Assembly: GCF_014192095.1 (NCBI RefSeq)
Contig: NZ_JACHXN010000012.1
Coordinates: forward strand, 1 to 64,000
Origin: Phyllobacterium trifolii
GTDB lineage: Bacteria > Pseudomonadota > Alphaproteobacteria > Rhizobiales > Rhizobiaceae
Length of the DNA: 64,000 nucleotides
Direction: 5' to 3'
Shown here: piece after piece, positions 1 to 8,694 of the stretch
How positions within the stretch are numbered: the first letter of the stretch is position 1
Layout of the letters: each line of letters opens with the position of its first letter
Notes under the pieces: generated by a model
Databases searched by the model: none
What the model was told of the DNA's origin: nothing
Seen by the model: the letters and a program-made list of their open reading frames with translations, nothing else
Translations under genes and position numbers: made by a program

Positions 1-114
1 ATGACAATTAAAACGAAGGATTCGCCGGCCCATAAAGGTGCTAGGCCCCGGCACGATTTTACCAGCGAACAATATGCGAGAAATGTCGCAGGTGAATTCT
101 TGAGGCCTGCGTGA
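1..114 (+). CDS. possible C-terminal end of a truncated ORF
   Basis: An open frame begins at the first base with ATG and runs 37 residues to a TGA at 112-114. Because the window starts here, it is either the tail of a longer gene that begins to the left or a chance frame. The peptide is basic and polar with no recognisable domain. I assign no function. It lies in the accessory segment ahead of the tRNA-Arg fragment. Confidence 0.2.
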   Translation: MTIKTKDSPAHKGARPRHDFTSEQYARNVAGEFLRPA

Positions 115-235
115 AGTGGCCTACGAGATCTTTGCATAATAACTCCTAAATCTCAGGCTGTGCCCCTTTGATCGGGTCATAACGTTTGACGAAGAACGAA
201 TCATTTGCAGATTGAGCCAATAATGAATCCTTGCT

Positions 236-296
236 ATACGACTTTTTGTCGTATGTAAATAACATTTTGTTGTATATAGCGCCATAAAAGTCGTAA
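236..296 (+). promoter_or_regulatory. candidate operator of the XRE regulator (three phased half-sites)
   Basis: A perfect inverted repeat, ATACGAC-N5-GTCGTAT, occupies 236-254. The right half-site recurs as GTTGTAT at 269-275 and GTCGTAA at 290-296, so half-sites start at 248, 269 and 290, exactly 21 bp apart (two helical turns). The last one overlaps the first base of the putative start codon at 296. A TTGCTA (231-236) upstream of TATGTA (252-257) could be a weak promoter. The position immediately before an HTH gene suggests autoregulation; this is inference. Confidence 0.5.
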
Positions 297-577
297 TGTT
301 GACAACGACGCAAGCCCGTCCGTTCTTGTCAAATATGACAATCGATTATTCCATTCGTTTGCTGCGTGCAGCACGAGTCCTTGCCGGCCTGAGCCAAGAA
401 GAGATGGCCCAGCGCGCTGGTATAGGTCGACATACGCTCATGCGGCTCGAAAATGGCGATGCCACCGTTGGCTTTGCTACGGTGAAAAGGATTCATGAGA
501 TACTCGAGAAGGCAGGAATCGAATTCTTGCCGCCGTCGAACGGGAGCGGCCCGGGAATGAGATTCCGCGAGAACTAA
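296..577 (+). CDS. XRE-family helix-turn-helix transcriptional regulator
   Basis: A 93-residue protein with an HTH_3-type DNA-binding domain over roughly residues 20-72, including the signature GLSQEEMAQRAGIGRHTLMR and the following LENG. The tail GIEFLPPSNGSGPGMRF matches the C-terminus of a very common family of small rhizobial regulators. An alternative start is the ATG at 335 (MTIDYS...); neither start has a good ribosome binding site. It sits downstream of a phased palindromic operator, so it probably represses itself. Small XRE proteins of this kind act as antitoxin-like or control proteins in mobile elements. No toxin partner is evident directly downstream, and the target genes are unknown. 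Confidence 0.8.
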   Translation: MLTTTQARPFLSNMTIDYSIRLLRAARVLAGLSQEEMAQRAGIGRHTLMRLENGDATVGFATVKRIHEILEKAGIEFLPPSNGSGPGMRFREN

Positions 578-880
578 ATCTACCAAACCCTCGCCAAGCC
601 GAGCTGCAATATCAATCCACAACACCGAAAAAGGCCGCCGCCATGCGTCACCATTATCTCATTTGCAGCTTCTTATTTGTCTCGATTTCGGAGATTCGAA
701 ACATTTTCGTCAGCTTTTTGGCGAGAGAATTTATGGCAAGCTTTTTGCACTGCCTGGCCCTGAGGCGGAACCTAACGCTTGTCTACGGTCGGAAATCGCC
801 CCGGAGATCCTGAAACGATCAACCGAATGGGACTTGATGTCGGGAAAGATCGAATCAACATGTATTGGGGATGCCGACAT
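578..880. other. non-coding stretch, nothing convincing
   Basis: The space between the XRE gene and the stop of the leftward HEPN gene contains a TTG-initiated frame (663-1007) and an ATG frame (643-813, 56 codons). Neither has a recognisable domain or ribosome binding site, and the first runs into the HEPN coding region on the other strand. I see no clear terminator or repeat. Confidence 0.4.
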
Positions 881-2275
881 TCATTTCGATAGCGCTAACT
901 CCGAATTCCAAAAGAACATTGTAATTCTCTTCTTCAATTCCCTCCGAAGATGGTTGACATGCTTTGGGTTCGCGATGTTCCAGATTCCAACGTATAAAAT
1001 TGTATAACCTTCGACTATGTCGAGGAGATGGTGTTCAATACCAAAAAACGCACCGCTGATCTCGTCCGGGGATGCACCATCTCCATGGACAATTTTGTTC
1101 CGAACCTTGTAGGCGTTCATGACTCCCGCATGGATCTCCATGGCGGTGTTCGTCTGGGAAAACCCACCAGCTTGTGAGCAATTTACAGCCAGCGTTTCGG
1201 CTTTGTCATTTTTTTCTATTACGGCAAATGCTTCGAGGGCTGAAATTAATCGAACCAATCTGATGTGATCGTGAGGTTCGCAATATGCCTCTGCGATAAG
1301 TTGATGCGCGTATCGCTGGCGTTCAAGTATAGGTGTTCCTACGTATTCCCCACTTGCCAAGAGTGCACATAAACTGGCGAGCGTGCCGGACATTGGGCTG
1401 AGACGATTATTGAACATGTCGATCCAATCATCGTTCAGATGGCTGCCCCATGGACCACGACTTGACGAAAACCCTGCATTTCCATCTTTCGAAATCATCA
1501 GCTTGGTGGCCAACTCATCCCAGATGAACCCGCCTGAAAGTTTAATGTGACGGGTATGGTAGTAACCAAAAACCATCCGGATCAAGTTAAGGCAGAATTC
1601 TGCAACCTCTCTTCCAATATCCCATGCTAGATCCAGCTCAAATCCGCATATTTCGATGATTATAAAATGATCGTACCTTTCCACATAAGAATCCCATTCC
1701 TTCAAAAATTCGACTGAACTTTTTTTGCTTTCGGCTCTCTCTTTTGTTAGATTTCGCTCGTGTTCTCTGAGAAAAATATCCTTTGAAACTATTCGTGCCG
1801 GCCCCATTCTGAAATCTGAATTCTTGGCATATGGCGCGAAAAGAACCGGAAATACATAGGAGCCATCAGCCCATTTAATGGAGATAACGTGCGACTTCGC
1901 GCGGTGGATTACGGCCGCGACGGAGAATTTCTTCTTTCCGTTCTCAAGTCTTGAAATCTCCTCAAAAAACTCCTTGGTCACGAATTTTTCCATCGTTGAA
2001 TGTGACAGACGTCGAGTCATTCCCAGATCGTGGAGGATTGACTCGACGGCATTTCGCAGATGTCGGTATCCCTGTCGATTGACGTAATTTCCACGATCTT
2101 TGGCACCATTTAGAGTTACATGGTCTGATGCCATATCGAAGTTTTTTGACTTAATGGCCGACTCCGTCTCCTTAAGAGTGTGAAGCCATTGTTCTCCAAA
2201 TGCTTCGATTTCCCTTATTATTGTTGTTGAATTCATGCTCATAAGCGAAACCGCTGATCGGGGGTGGACGTTCAT
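881..2275 (-). CDS. HEPN-domain protein (ApeA-like), putative RNase
   Basis: A 464-residue protein. The C-terminal third carries a HEPN-like helical domain with R-x4-H in VRNKIVHGDG (Arg392, His397), preceded by LVRLISALEAFAVIE, the kind of helix found before this motif in ApeA-type HEPN proteins. The N-terminal 300 residues match nothing I recognise. HEPN proteins with this motif are metal-independent RNases found in toxins, Cas accessory proteins and phage-defence proteins; ApeA is a single-gene anti-phage example. Starts at 2242 and 2236 (Met12, Met14) are also possible because the first ATG has poor ribosome binding site spacing. The gene is AT-richer than the core genome and lies with a KAP NTPase in the island. 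RNase activity is inferred from the motif only. Confidence 0.65.
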   Translation of the reverse strand: MNVHPRSAVSLMSMNSTTIIREIEAFGEQWLHTLKETESAIKSKNFDMASDHVTLNGAKDRGNYVNRQGYRHLRNAVESILHDLGMTRRLSHSTMEKFVTKEFFEEISRLENGKKKFSVAAVIHRAKSHVISIKWADGSYVFPVLFAPYAKNSDFRMGPARIVSKDIFLREHERNLTKERAESKKSSVEFLKEWDSYVERYDHFIIIEICGFELDLAWDIGREVAEFCLNLIRMVFGYYHTRHIKLSGGFIWDELATKLMISKDGNAGFSSSRGPWGSHLNDDWIDMFNNRLSPMSGTLASLCALLASGEYVGTPILERQRYAHQLIAEAYCEPHDHIRLVRLISALEAFAVIEKNDKAETLAVNCSQAGGFSQTNTAMEIHAGVMNAYKVRNKIVHGDGASPDEISGAFFGIEHHLLDIVEGYTILYVGIWNIANPKHVNHLRRELKKRITMFFWNSELALSK

Positions 2276-2870
2276 GCCTAATAGCTCGAGCCAAGTTTAA
2301 GGTCGAAGCCAACACGCGGCGAGGTAAGGGTGGATGAAGAAGATTTTCCGGCAAGTGATTGGAAAAGAACACATCGAATTTGCAAGTGAAAGCGCTAAAG
2401 TCGGGCGACTTTTTTCGACGCGTGGTTGCTACCCGGTTACGCCATGTATGTCATTACGTCCGTAGGGGGGTCAATCCTTCTTGATAACAACTTTGGAGTA
2501 TACACGGAGCGGTGCTCCGCCCAGCATGCCATTACTGGGCACCGTCGTTAACGCAGTGCTCATGGGATAATGCCCAAAATCTCTTGTAGGCCTCCTCTAA
2601 AGAGAAACAGTATAAAGACGCTAAACATCAAGTTTGGAACATTGCTGCGGCATCAAACATATTCGATTTTAGGAAACCAAATGCATATGCGATCTAAGCG
2701 CCTGACTCCCACCAAATGACTTGTTCAAGCGCGCGGCCGCGAGCAATAAAGACAATCATGATTAGTAAACAGTGACTGCCTTTAAGTAAAGGTGGGTAAG
2801 GGGCGAACGCAAACCACTCCCTAAATAGGAGCCTGCTTTCGAAGTCAACTTTTGAGCTTGAGGAGTGGAA
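2276..2870. other. non-coding interval between divergent accessory genes
   Basis: About 595 bp between the HEPN gene (leftward) and the KAP NTPase gene (rightward). It must hold both promoters. A small hairpin is visible (GCCCAG at 2520-2525 pairing with CTGGGC at 2536-2541). I find no convincing ORF, tRNA or insertion sequence end. The length is unusual for this window, so a small RNA or a decayed gene is possible. Confidence 0.4.
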
Positions 2871-4592
2871 ATGTCGTCTAATTTGGTAAAAAACGAGATA
2901 CTTCAATTCTTGGCATCCTCCGCTCCAGATGTGCTCTGCATAAAAGGTAAATGGGGTGTAGGAAAAACGTTCAGTTGGAAACGACATCTCGAGGTTGCAA
3001 GTAAAGCCGACAAGGGACTCGCAATGGAACGATATGCCTACGTTTCGCTGTTTGGCGTGAATTCTTTAGAAGAGCTTAAATACTCGATTTTCGAGACAAC
3101 CATGAAAAAGAGCCAAGCGAGCGAAGGCGCAAGCTTGGACACTTTGACGTCTACCATTGAATCGGCAGAGGGCTTCGGTCGAAAATTCGCTTGGCTGCTT
3201 AAGCATCTTCCGGTCGCCAAGAATTACGCGACTGGGGCAGCACCTGTTTTCTTTCTAGCTGTTCGAAATCAGATTATCTGTATCGACGACCTCGAGCGCA
3301 AAGGATCCAAGCTCGAAGCATCCGACGTGCTTGGTTTGATCTCATTCCTCAAGGAAGAGAGACAATGCAAAATTGTGTTGTTGCTAAACGACGAAGCTCT
3401 AGCCGAATCTGATCGAGCGAAATTTGACTCCTATCTTGAAAAAGTAGTCGATGTCTCCCTGCATTTCGCACCATCTCCCGACGAATGTGTTGCCATTGCT
3501 TTGCCGAATGACGACCCGATCAGCAAGCGAGTTGGTGAGCTTTGCGGCGCTCTTGGCATAAAAAATATTCGAGTCATTAGAAAAATCGAACGAGCTACTC
3601 GCTCAATATCTCCGGTTCTTGAAACATTCGACCATGATGTATTTAAACAAGTTTCAGCATCCTTAGCGCTGTTTGGCTGGTCGTATCACCAACCTGACGA
3701 AGCCCCCACCATCGAATTTTTGATGACTAAGAAAGCGAAAAGTCTCTTTGGCCAGGAAACGCAAAACGAGCTGTCACCGAAGGAGATAGCTTGGAACGCG
3801 CTTTTGGCGGCCTATGGCTATAGGTGGTCGGACGAATTCGATCTGGCTCTAATAGACGGGATCAAGAACGGTTATTTCGATGCTGAAAAGGTGTTGATGC
3901 ATGCCGCGCAGTTACACGAAAAGGTTTTGGCTACAAAAGCCGACGGGTCATTCGCGGATGCTTGGCGCACGTATCACAACTCTTTTGCTGATGATCAAGA
4001 AGAGGTACTCAATACGATCTACGCGTCGTATATGAAAACATTCAAATATATAACGCCTATGGATCTCAACGGTACAGTCGTACTATTTAAGGAGCTTGGT
4101 CGTGATGCTCAAGCAGTGGAGATGATTAATCACTACGTCGAGCACAGAAATGGCAATCGAAAGTTTTTTGACTTAGAGGAGTATCCTTGGAGGGGCGATA
4201 TAACGGATCCAAATGTAATAGCCGCCTTCAATGCCAAATGCGCAACATTGGAAGACAAGCGTGATGTTTCCGAATTGCTCTTAACTCTCAAAGATGGATG
4301 GAATGAAAAGGTGCTGGTAGCGCTTTCAACAGCCCCAGTCGACCAATACTACAACGTCCTTAAAGCAAGCTCCGGAAAAAACTTGGCCAAGATGATTGCC
4401 GGAGCGCTCCAGTTCGATGGTATCGTCAACGCATCTGACACAATGAAAGAAATATCTAAACGGACCAAAGATGCCTTGAGGCTTATTGGAAAGGAGTCCG
4501 ACATAAATGCCAGGCGGGTCGCGAAATACGGAGTTGTAGTCAAAGATGGTGCGCTCGACGCAGCAGCCAACGCTTCCGATGACGCTGTATAA
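2871..4592 (+). CDS. KAP-type P-loop NTPase, putative defence ATPase
   Basis: A 573-residue protein. The Walker A motif is KGKWGVGKTF at about residues 24-33. The Walker B region is IICIDDLERKG, the acidic DDLER signature of KAP-family NTPases, followed by a sensor-like strand KIVLLLNDEAL. The C-terminal ~350 residues are helical and unrecognised. ATG 2871 is chosen over GTG 2865 because AGGAG (2861-2865) sits 5 nt before it. A short hydrophobic stretch (APVFFLAV) lies between the Walker motifs, much weaker than the membrane insert of PifA-like members, so the protein is probably soluble. Relatives occur in phage-exclusion loci, and island location beside a HEPN protein fits that role, but function is not shown here. 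Codon use is AT-richer than the core genes to the right. Confidence 0.75.
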   Translation: MSSNLVKNEILQFLASSAPDVLCIKGKWGVGKTFSWKRHLEVASKADKGLAMERYAYVSLFGVNSLEELKYSIFETTMKKSQASEGASLDTLTSTIESAEGFGRKFAWLLKHLPVAKNYATGAAPVFFLAVRNQIICIDDLERKGSKLEASDVLGLISFLKEERQCKIVLLLNDEALAESDRAKFDSYLEKVVDVSLHFAPSPDECVAIALPNDDPISKRVGELCGALGIKNIRVIRKIERATRSISPVLETFDHDVFKQVSASLALFGWSYHQPDEAPTIEFLMTKKAKSLFGQETQNELSPKEIAWNALLAAYGYRWSDEFDLALIDGIKNGYFDAEKVLMHAAQLHEKVLATKADGSFADAWRTYHNSFADDQEEVLNTIYASYMKTFKYITPMDLNGTVVLFKELGRDAQAVEMINHYVEHRNGNRKFFDLEEYPWRGDITDPNVIAAFNAKCATLEDKRDVSELLLTLKDGWNEKVLVALSTAPVDQYYNVLKASSGKNLAKMIAGALQFDGIVNASDTMKEISKRTKDALRLIGKESDINARRVAKYGVVVKDGALDAAANASDDAV

Positions 4593-4779
4593 CCCATCGG
4601 AAACCAATTTTCCGAATTTCTGCTCTACAAGCCCACCTGCGGTGGGTCCCGGGCACTAATACTTCCAGCTCACGGCACCGAGAAGGGGCCGGCTACGGCC
4701 GCGTTAACAGAGCGCCGCCCCCTTCTCTATGGCAACGCTGCGTATTACTGGTAACCTGTGGTAACAATTTGCCCGTTCT
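4593..4779. other. non-coding island edge with a large inverted repeat
   Basis: Between the KAP NTPase stop and the tRNA fragment. GAGAAGGGG at 4680-4688 is repeated in inverse as CCCCTTCTC near 4720-4728, enclosing GC-rich sequence; it could be a terminator for the NTPase gene or an integrase-binding structure. No ORF is supported here. Confidence 0.35.
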
Positions 4780-4839
4780 TAAAAGAGCGACAGATTCCTA
4801 ATCTGTAGGCCACTGGTTCGAATCCAGTCGGGATCACCA
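4780..4839 (+). pseudogene. 3' fragment of tRNA-Arg(CCT), putative island attachment site
   Basis: The last ~60 nt look like a tRNA: anticodon stem ACAGA (4790-4794), loop TTCCTAA with anticodon CCT, stem TCTGT (4802-4806), T-stem ACTGG, T-loop TTCGAAT, CCAGT (4812-4828), acceptor 3' strand CGGGATC (4829-4835), discriminator A and encoded CCA (4837-4839). The upstream sequence cannot form a normal D-arm or the seven-base 5' acceptor strand; only about four bases pair. This is what an integrase leaves at the distal end of an element inserted in a tRNA 3' end. Everything left of it is accessory-like and everything right is core, so the element lies to the left. The intact tRNA copy and integrase would be outside the window. 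Confidence 0.65.
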
Positions 4840-4974
4840 TACTGCCTTCCAGCGCATTTTTCGGTCAAGGAACGATCCAGAATGCGTCCATGCTGTACTC
4901 ATTCGAAAGCGGTACTTGCAGTTGCAAAGCAAATGCAATATCGTGTAGTGATATGCCCTATACTAAGTTTATGG

Positions 4975-5008
4975 CCGCTTCGATCTGTAGTCGAAGCGGT
5001 CCTTTTTT
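4975..5008 (+). terminator. rho-independent terminator
   Basis: Perfect 9-bp stem CCGCTTCGA (4975-4983) / TCGAAGCGG (4991-4999), 7-nt loop, then a T-run (5003-5008) on the + strand. It would stop rightward transcription leaving the tRNA-Arg site and protects the 3' end of the leftward channel gene. Confidence 0.75.
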
Positions 5009-5053
5009 GATGTCCGGGGTCAATGAGGCGTTATTGTCTGGTTGTTCGCCAAA

Positions 5054-5863
5054 CTAGCGATTCGACTCTGCTTTAGCTGCCATCGTAGTCCGCACGCTTT
5101 TGTTAAGATCGGCTTTGGCAGACTGATATTCGTTGACTGAAGTCCAGTAGCGTAATGTTATTGCTGCGGTCGCATCACCCAGTTCGGCCACAAAGGCTGA
5201 GGGAGCCGGGTCTTTCTTGACTCGCTTGTCGGTTTCAGTCAGCTCAATCAAGGATTTCTGCACCTGGTCCAAATCATCCTCATTGGAAACAGCAATCGTG
5301 ATGTCATTGCGACGAATACCGTTCCGGGTAAAGTTCTTCACGGGCAGAGTCCAAAGTGTCGAATTTGGCGCAAGGATGTATATGCCGTCGGCTGCACGTA
5401 GTCGCGTCGCAAAGAGTCCAATTTCTTCGACTGTCCCGCTTATGCTGCCCACCTCCACATATTCGCCAATGCGAAGGGGACGGAGCGCCAACAGCATGAT
5501 GCCTGCTGCGATATTCTGCAGAGTTCCTTGTAAAGCCAGCCCGATTGCCAAGCCAACTGCACCGATGGCGGCAATAACCGAGGCCGTCTGGATGCCGAAT
5601 TGACCGAGCACCATAACCACGACAAGGCCGAGCACCACATAGCGTGCGATCTTGGAAAAAAAGCGGCGTAGTGTCAGGTCGAAACCGCCGACTTGCCCAA
5701 GCCCGGCATAGACCCAGCGCTCGACGAGACCTGCGACAACGAATCCGATGATCAGCAACAGAACCGCGCCAATTACCGAGAACGCGTAAGCAACAACAAG
5801 GGCACTTGCTTCACGAATGCCAGTCTGAATTGCGGAGAACGCGTTCTGAGGATCAAGTTCCAT
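5054..5863 (-). CDS. small-conductance mechanosensitive channel (MscS family)
   Basis: A 269-residue inner-membrane channel that opens under membrane tension and releases solutes after hypo-osmotic shock. Three transmembrane helices are visible at about residues 22-47, 73-91 and 95-125. The third is the Gly/Ala-rich pore helix GAVGLAIGLALQGTLQNIAA typical of MscS. A beta domain follows (EYVEVGSISGTVEEIGLFAT), then the C-terminal alpha/beta domain. The length is close to E. coli MscS (286). The start is supported by AAGGA 7 nt upstream. It is the first core gene after the island boundary, with no operon partner; the 113 bp to cobL hold its promoter. Confidence 0.9.
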   Translation of the reverse strand: MELDPQNAFSAIQTGIREASALVVAYAFSVIGAVLLLIIGFVVAGLVERWVYAGLGQVGGFDLTLRRFFSKIARYVVLGLVVVMVLGQFGIQTASVIAAIGAVGLAIGLALQGTLQNIAAGIMLLALRPLRIGEYVEVGSISGTVEEIGLFATRLRAADGIYILAPNSTLWTLPVKNFTRNGIRRNDITIAVSNEDDLDQVQKSLIELTETDKRVKKDPAPSAFVAELGDATAAITLRYWTSVNEYQSAKADLNKSVRTTMAAKAESNR

Positions 5864-5976
5864 GAGAGATTCCTTTCCGGCAAGAGAATACCAACCTTAA
5901 AACTGCGACGCTGGTTCCCCTATTGAAGGTAAAAGGCCAGTAAATATTCACAATGTTTCCTGCGTTGAATGGACAA

Positions 5977-7194
5977 TCACATCGGCTTGCGAACAGCATA
6001 GACAGTAACCGGCAGAGAAGAACGCCACGTATCAAAACCACCCAGAGGTTGCGCGTACGAAACAGCAAGCTTTGTGAGTTCGCCGCCATGGGCGGAGCGC
6101 CAGCCAACGATTGCCATTTCACTCTGAATTGTCACAGCATTGGCAACCAGGCGCCCACCTGGCTTGAGGCCTTCCCAGCACGCCTCCATTACCCCCTCAT
6201 CGGTCATGCCGCCACCAATGAAGACGGCGTCGGGTTCTGCGAGTCCTTGCAAAGCCGCCGGTGCCTCACCGCGAACAATCTGCAGATCAGGCACACCCAG
6301 CGCCCGGCTGTTGCGCAGGATCAAATATTGCCGCTTGTCATTGGCTTCAATAGCCAAGGTCCGGCACGAACTGTGTGCGCGCATCCACTCAATGCCGATC
6401 GAGCCACAGCCCGCCCCGACATCCCATAGGAGCTCGCCCGGCAGCGGCGCAAGATGCGCCAGTGTAACGGCGCGGATATCCCGTTTGGTCAATTGGCCGT
6501 CATGTTCGAACGCTGCGTCGGGCAAACCGGCACACGTAGAATAGATCCGGGCTGGTGGGATCGCTTTGCCGCAATCCACAGCAAGCACATTGAGATCGGC
6601 ACAGCGAGGGTGGCTCCAGGCTTCTGCAGTCCCGTCAATTCGCCGCTCCGCCACACCCGCCAGATGCTCTAGTACAGTCAATTGCGCCGAGTTGAAACCC
6701 GTTTGACTCAGCATCCGCGCAACCTGGGCAGGTGTGTCGCCATCATTGCTGAGAATGAGCAATCTTGCTCCGGGGGCGAACGCCTTGAATAGTGTCTCGA
6801 TCGGCCTGCCATGAACGCTGAGCAGCTGCGTTTCTTGTATCGGCCAGCCCATGGCAGCTGCCGCTAGCGAGAATGATGAAGGAGCTGGAATTATTCGCAA
6901 CTCATCGGCGGCGACATATCGCGTCAGTGTAGCGCCCATGCCGAAATGCATCGGATCGCCGCTGGCCAACACAGCGACAGGTTGGCCGCGCAAGGCAAGG
7001 AGCATGGGGTACGCATCCGAGAATGGGCTGGGCCATGCAATACGTTCAGCAGTCAGCGCTTCGGGCAGCAGATCCAGATGGCGCTTGCCGCCGAAAATCG
7101 TTCCAGCACCTGCGAGGGCATCACGGGCATTCTGACCGAGACCACTATATCCATCCTCACCGATCCCGATAATCGTCAGCCACCGCGCTATCAT
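5977..7194 (-). CDS. cobL: precorrin-6Y C5,15-methyltransferase (decarboxylating)
   Basis: A 405-residue bifunctional enzyme of cobalamin synthesis that methylates precorrin-6B at C-5 and C-15 and removes a carboxyl group from the C-12 acetate. The N-terminal half is a CbiE-like tetrapyrrole methylase ([13 protein letters not shown] at the start). The C-terminal half is CbiT-like, with SAM-binding [15 protein letters not shown] near residue 260. The start at 7194 (MIARWLT) is chosen because AAGGA lies 8 nt upstream; longer frames to 7248 add residues not expected at the family N-terminus. It is divergent from cobG, with a shared 117-bp control region. No cobK or cobM follows it, unlike many cob clusters. 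Confidence 0.93.
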   Translation of the reverse strand: MIARWLTIIGIGEDGYSGLGQNARDALAGAGTIFGGKRHLDLLPEALTAERIAWPSPFSDAYPMLLALRGQPVAVLASGDPMHFGMGATLTRYVAADELRIIPAPSSFSLAAAAMGWPIQETQLLSVHGRPIETLFKAFAPGARLLILSNDGDTPAQVARMLSQTGFNSAQLTVLEHLAGVAERRIDGTAEAWSHPRCADLNVLAVDCGKAIPPARIYSTCAGLPDAAFEHDGQLTKRDIRAVTLAHLAPLPGELLWDVGAGCGSIGIEWMRAHSSCRTLAIEANDKRQYLILRNSRALGVPDLQIVRGEAPAALQGLAEPDAVFIGGGMTDEGVMEACWEGLKPGGRLVANAVTIQSEMAIVGWRSAHGGELTKLAVSYAQPLGGFDTWRSSLPVTVYAVRKPM

Positions 7195-7311
7195 ACATTC
7201 CATCCTTTTGTGCCTACCATGCATGCCCGAAACCGCTTGATGGGTCAACGAAGCGGGGTGCTATGAGAAAGGTTGGCACGCCCCGAGGCATCCTGTAAAA
7301 CTGACAACGCC

Positions 7312-8694
7312 ATGAGCCATCTAACAACCACCATACAGCGATCAACCGTCGAGGCACGGCGCTCTGCCTGCCCGGGGTTGTTCCGCATGGCAAAGGCCCT
7401 CGACGGCGGTATCTGCCGTTTGAAACTAACCTTTGGCGATCTGAGCGCAGTTCAGGCGCGCTGCGTCGCGGATGCAGCACAGCGTTGTGGCAACGGCACG
7501 ATCGAAATCACCAATCGTGCCAATCTGCAAATTCGCGGTGTGCGTCCGGATATGGAAGAATCGTTAGTCGCGGCTTTGCTGGAAGCAGGGCTCGGCCCAT
7601 TGAACGACCGAGGCGATGACGTTCGCAATGTGATGATCAGCCCGTTTGTTGGATTTGACCGGACGCTGCCGGACGTGCGGCCTCTCGCCTTGCGCGTGCT
7701 GACAATCGTGCAGACGAATCTGCTCTACCAGACTCTTTCGCCTAAATTTTCCATTCTCATTGATGGAGGCGAAAGCGTTGCGATGGTTGATCACCCCCAT
7801 GATCTTTGGCTGAGTCCTGTCGATCTGGAAAGTAGTGCGCCGCGCTTCGCCTTCGGCGTTGCAGGTGTGCCGCCCCCACAAGCCGATGCTCAGCCTGCTC
7901 TAGGCAGCGTTGCAACCGGGCAAGCATTGGGGCTCATCACTGGCATTCTCGATATCTTCATCGAATGGTGCGGTGCACACCCGCAAGCTTCGCGCCTGCG
8001 TCATATGATAGGCGAGACGGGGGCAGACTATCTCGTAGACCAGCTCGAACTGCGCCTCGGAGCTCCGTTGCGAAATGAGAAGATTGCGAACTGGCGCAGA
8101 GCCCCTGCCCGGGAAAATGGCCATCTCGGGATCTGGCCGGAAGTGGACAACTCAAACTGTTTTGTAGGCGCCATGCCTCCACTTGGCCGTCTTGATCCGT
8201 ACCTTTTGCAATCGCTTGCGGAACTTGCCGACAAGTATGGCAACGCAAAACTACGCATGACGCCGTGGCAAAGCGTCCTCTTGCCGCAAGTTTCAATCGA
8301 CGATGCAAAAACTACGCTCGCTGCGCTCGAAGCACTCGGACTTGGCACCGATCCTAAAAAAGCACTTGCGACGATGATCAGCTGTTCTGGGTCGGCGGGA
8401 TGCGGTTCGGCTCTCGCAGCCAGCCAGTCAGACGGGCTGAAGCTCGCGTCGCTATTGAAGGGTAGCCCCGCAGTTCCGCAAATCCATATGAGCGGTTGCA
8501 GCAAATCCTGTGCGTCGCCCTCGGCAAAACCCATCACGCTCGTGGCAACTGCCACAGGACGTTACGACATCTTTCTGTGCGCGACCAATGGACCGTCGCG
8601 TTTTGGCAAGCTATTGGCTGCCAATGTCACTATCGACGAAGCTGCCGAATTGATCGGTGAGAATTCCGGCTCTGGGGGGCCACTATATGCTTGA
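7312..8694 (+). CDS. cobG: precorrin-3B synthase (oxygen-dependent ring contraction)
   Basis: A 460-residue sirohaem/iron-sulfur enzyme related to nitrite and sulfite reductases. It uses O2 to convert precorrin-3A to precorrin-3B, so it marks the aerobic cobalamin route. Two ferredoxin-like half-domains repeat (TFGDLSAVQAR near the N-terminus; RMTPWQSVLLP mid-protein). The 4Fe-4S ligands are visible as C358-x5-C364 in SCSGSAGCG and C396-x3-C400 in SGCSKSCASP. The start is uncertain: ATG 7312 gives MSHLTTT, while a TTG at 7273 adds 13 residues but has no spacing to its AGAAAGG. The gene overlaps cobH by 8 nt, so the pair is translationally coupled. Confidence 0.93.
   Translation: MSHLTTTIQRSTVEARRSACPGLFRMAKALDGGICRLKLTFGDLSAVQARCVADAAQRCGNGTIEITNRANLQIRGVRPDMEESLVAALLEAGLGPLNDRGDDVRNVMISPFVGFDRTLPDVRPLALRVLTIVQTNLLYQTLSPKFSILIDGGESVAMVDHPHDLWLSPVDLESSAPRFAFGVAGVPPPQADAQPALGSVATGQALGLITGILDIFIEWCGAHPQASRLRHMIGETGADYLVDQLELRLGAPLRNEKIANWRRAPARENGHLGIWPEVDNSNCFVGAMPPLGRLDPYLLQSLAELADKYGNAKLRMTPWQSVLLPQVSIDDAKTTLAALEALGLGTDPKKALATMISCSGSAGCGSALAASQSDGLKLASLLKGSPAVPQIHMSGCSKSCASPSAKPITLVATATGRYDIFLCATNGPSRFGKLLAANVTIDEAAELIGENSGSGGPLYA

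Noticed and set aside
663-1007. A 114-codon TTG-started rightward frame after the XRE gene
   Set aside because: It overlaps the end of the HEPN gene on the other strand, has no ribosome binding site or recognisable domain, and resembles neither a HipA nor a toxin.
4763-4839. A complete, functional tRNA-Arg
   Set aside because: The 5' acceptor strand pairs at only about four bases and the D-arm is too short, so only the 3' part is tRNA-like.
7195-7311. Cobalamin riboswitch between cobL and cobG
   Set aside because: No B12-box-like sequence or large conserved fold is visible in 117 bp.
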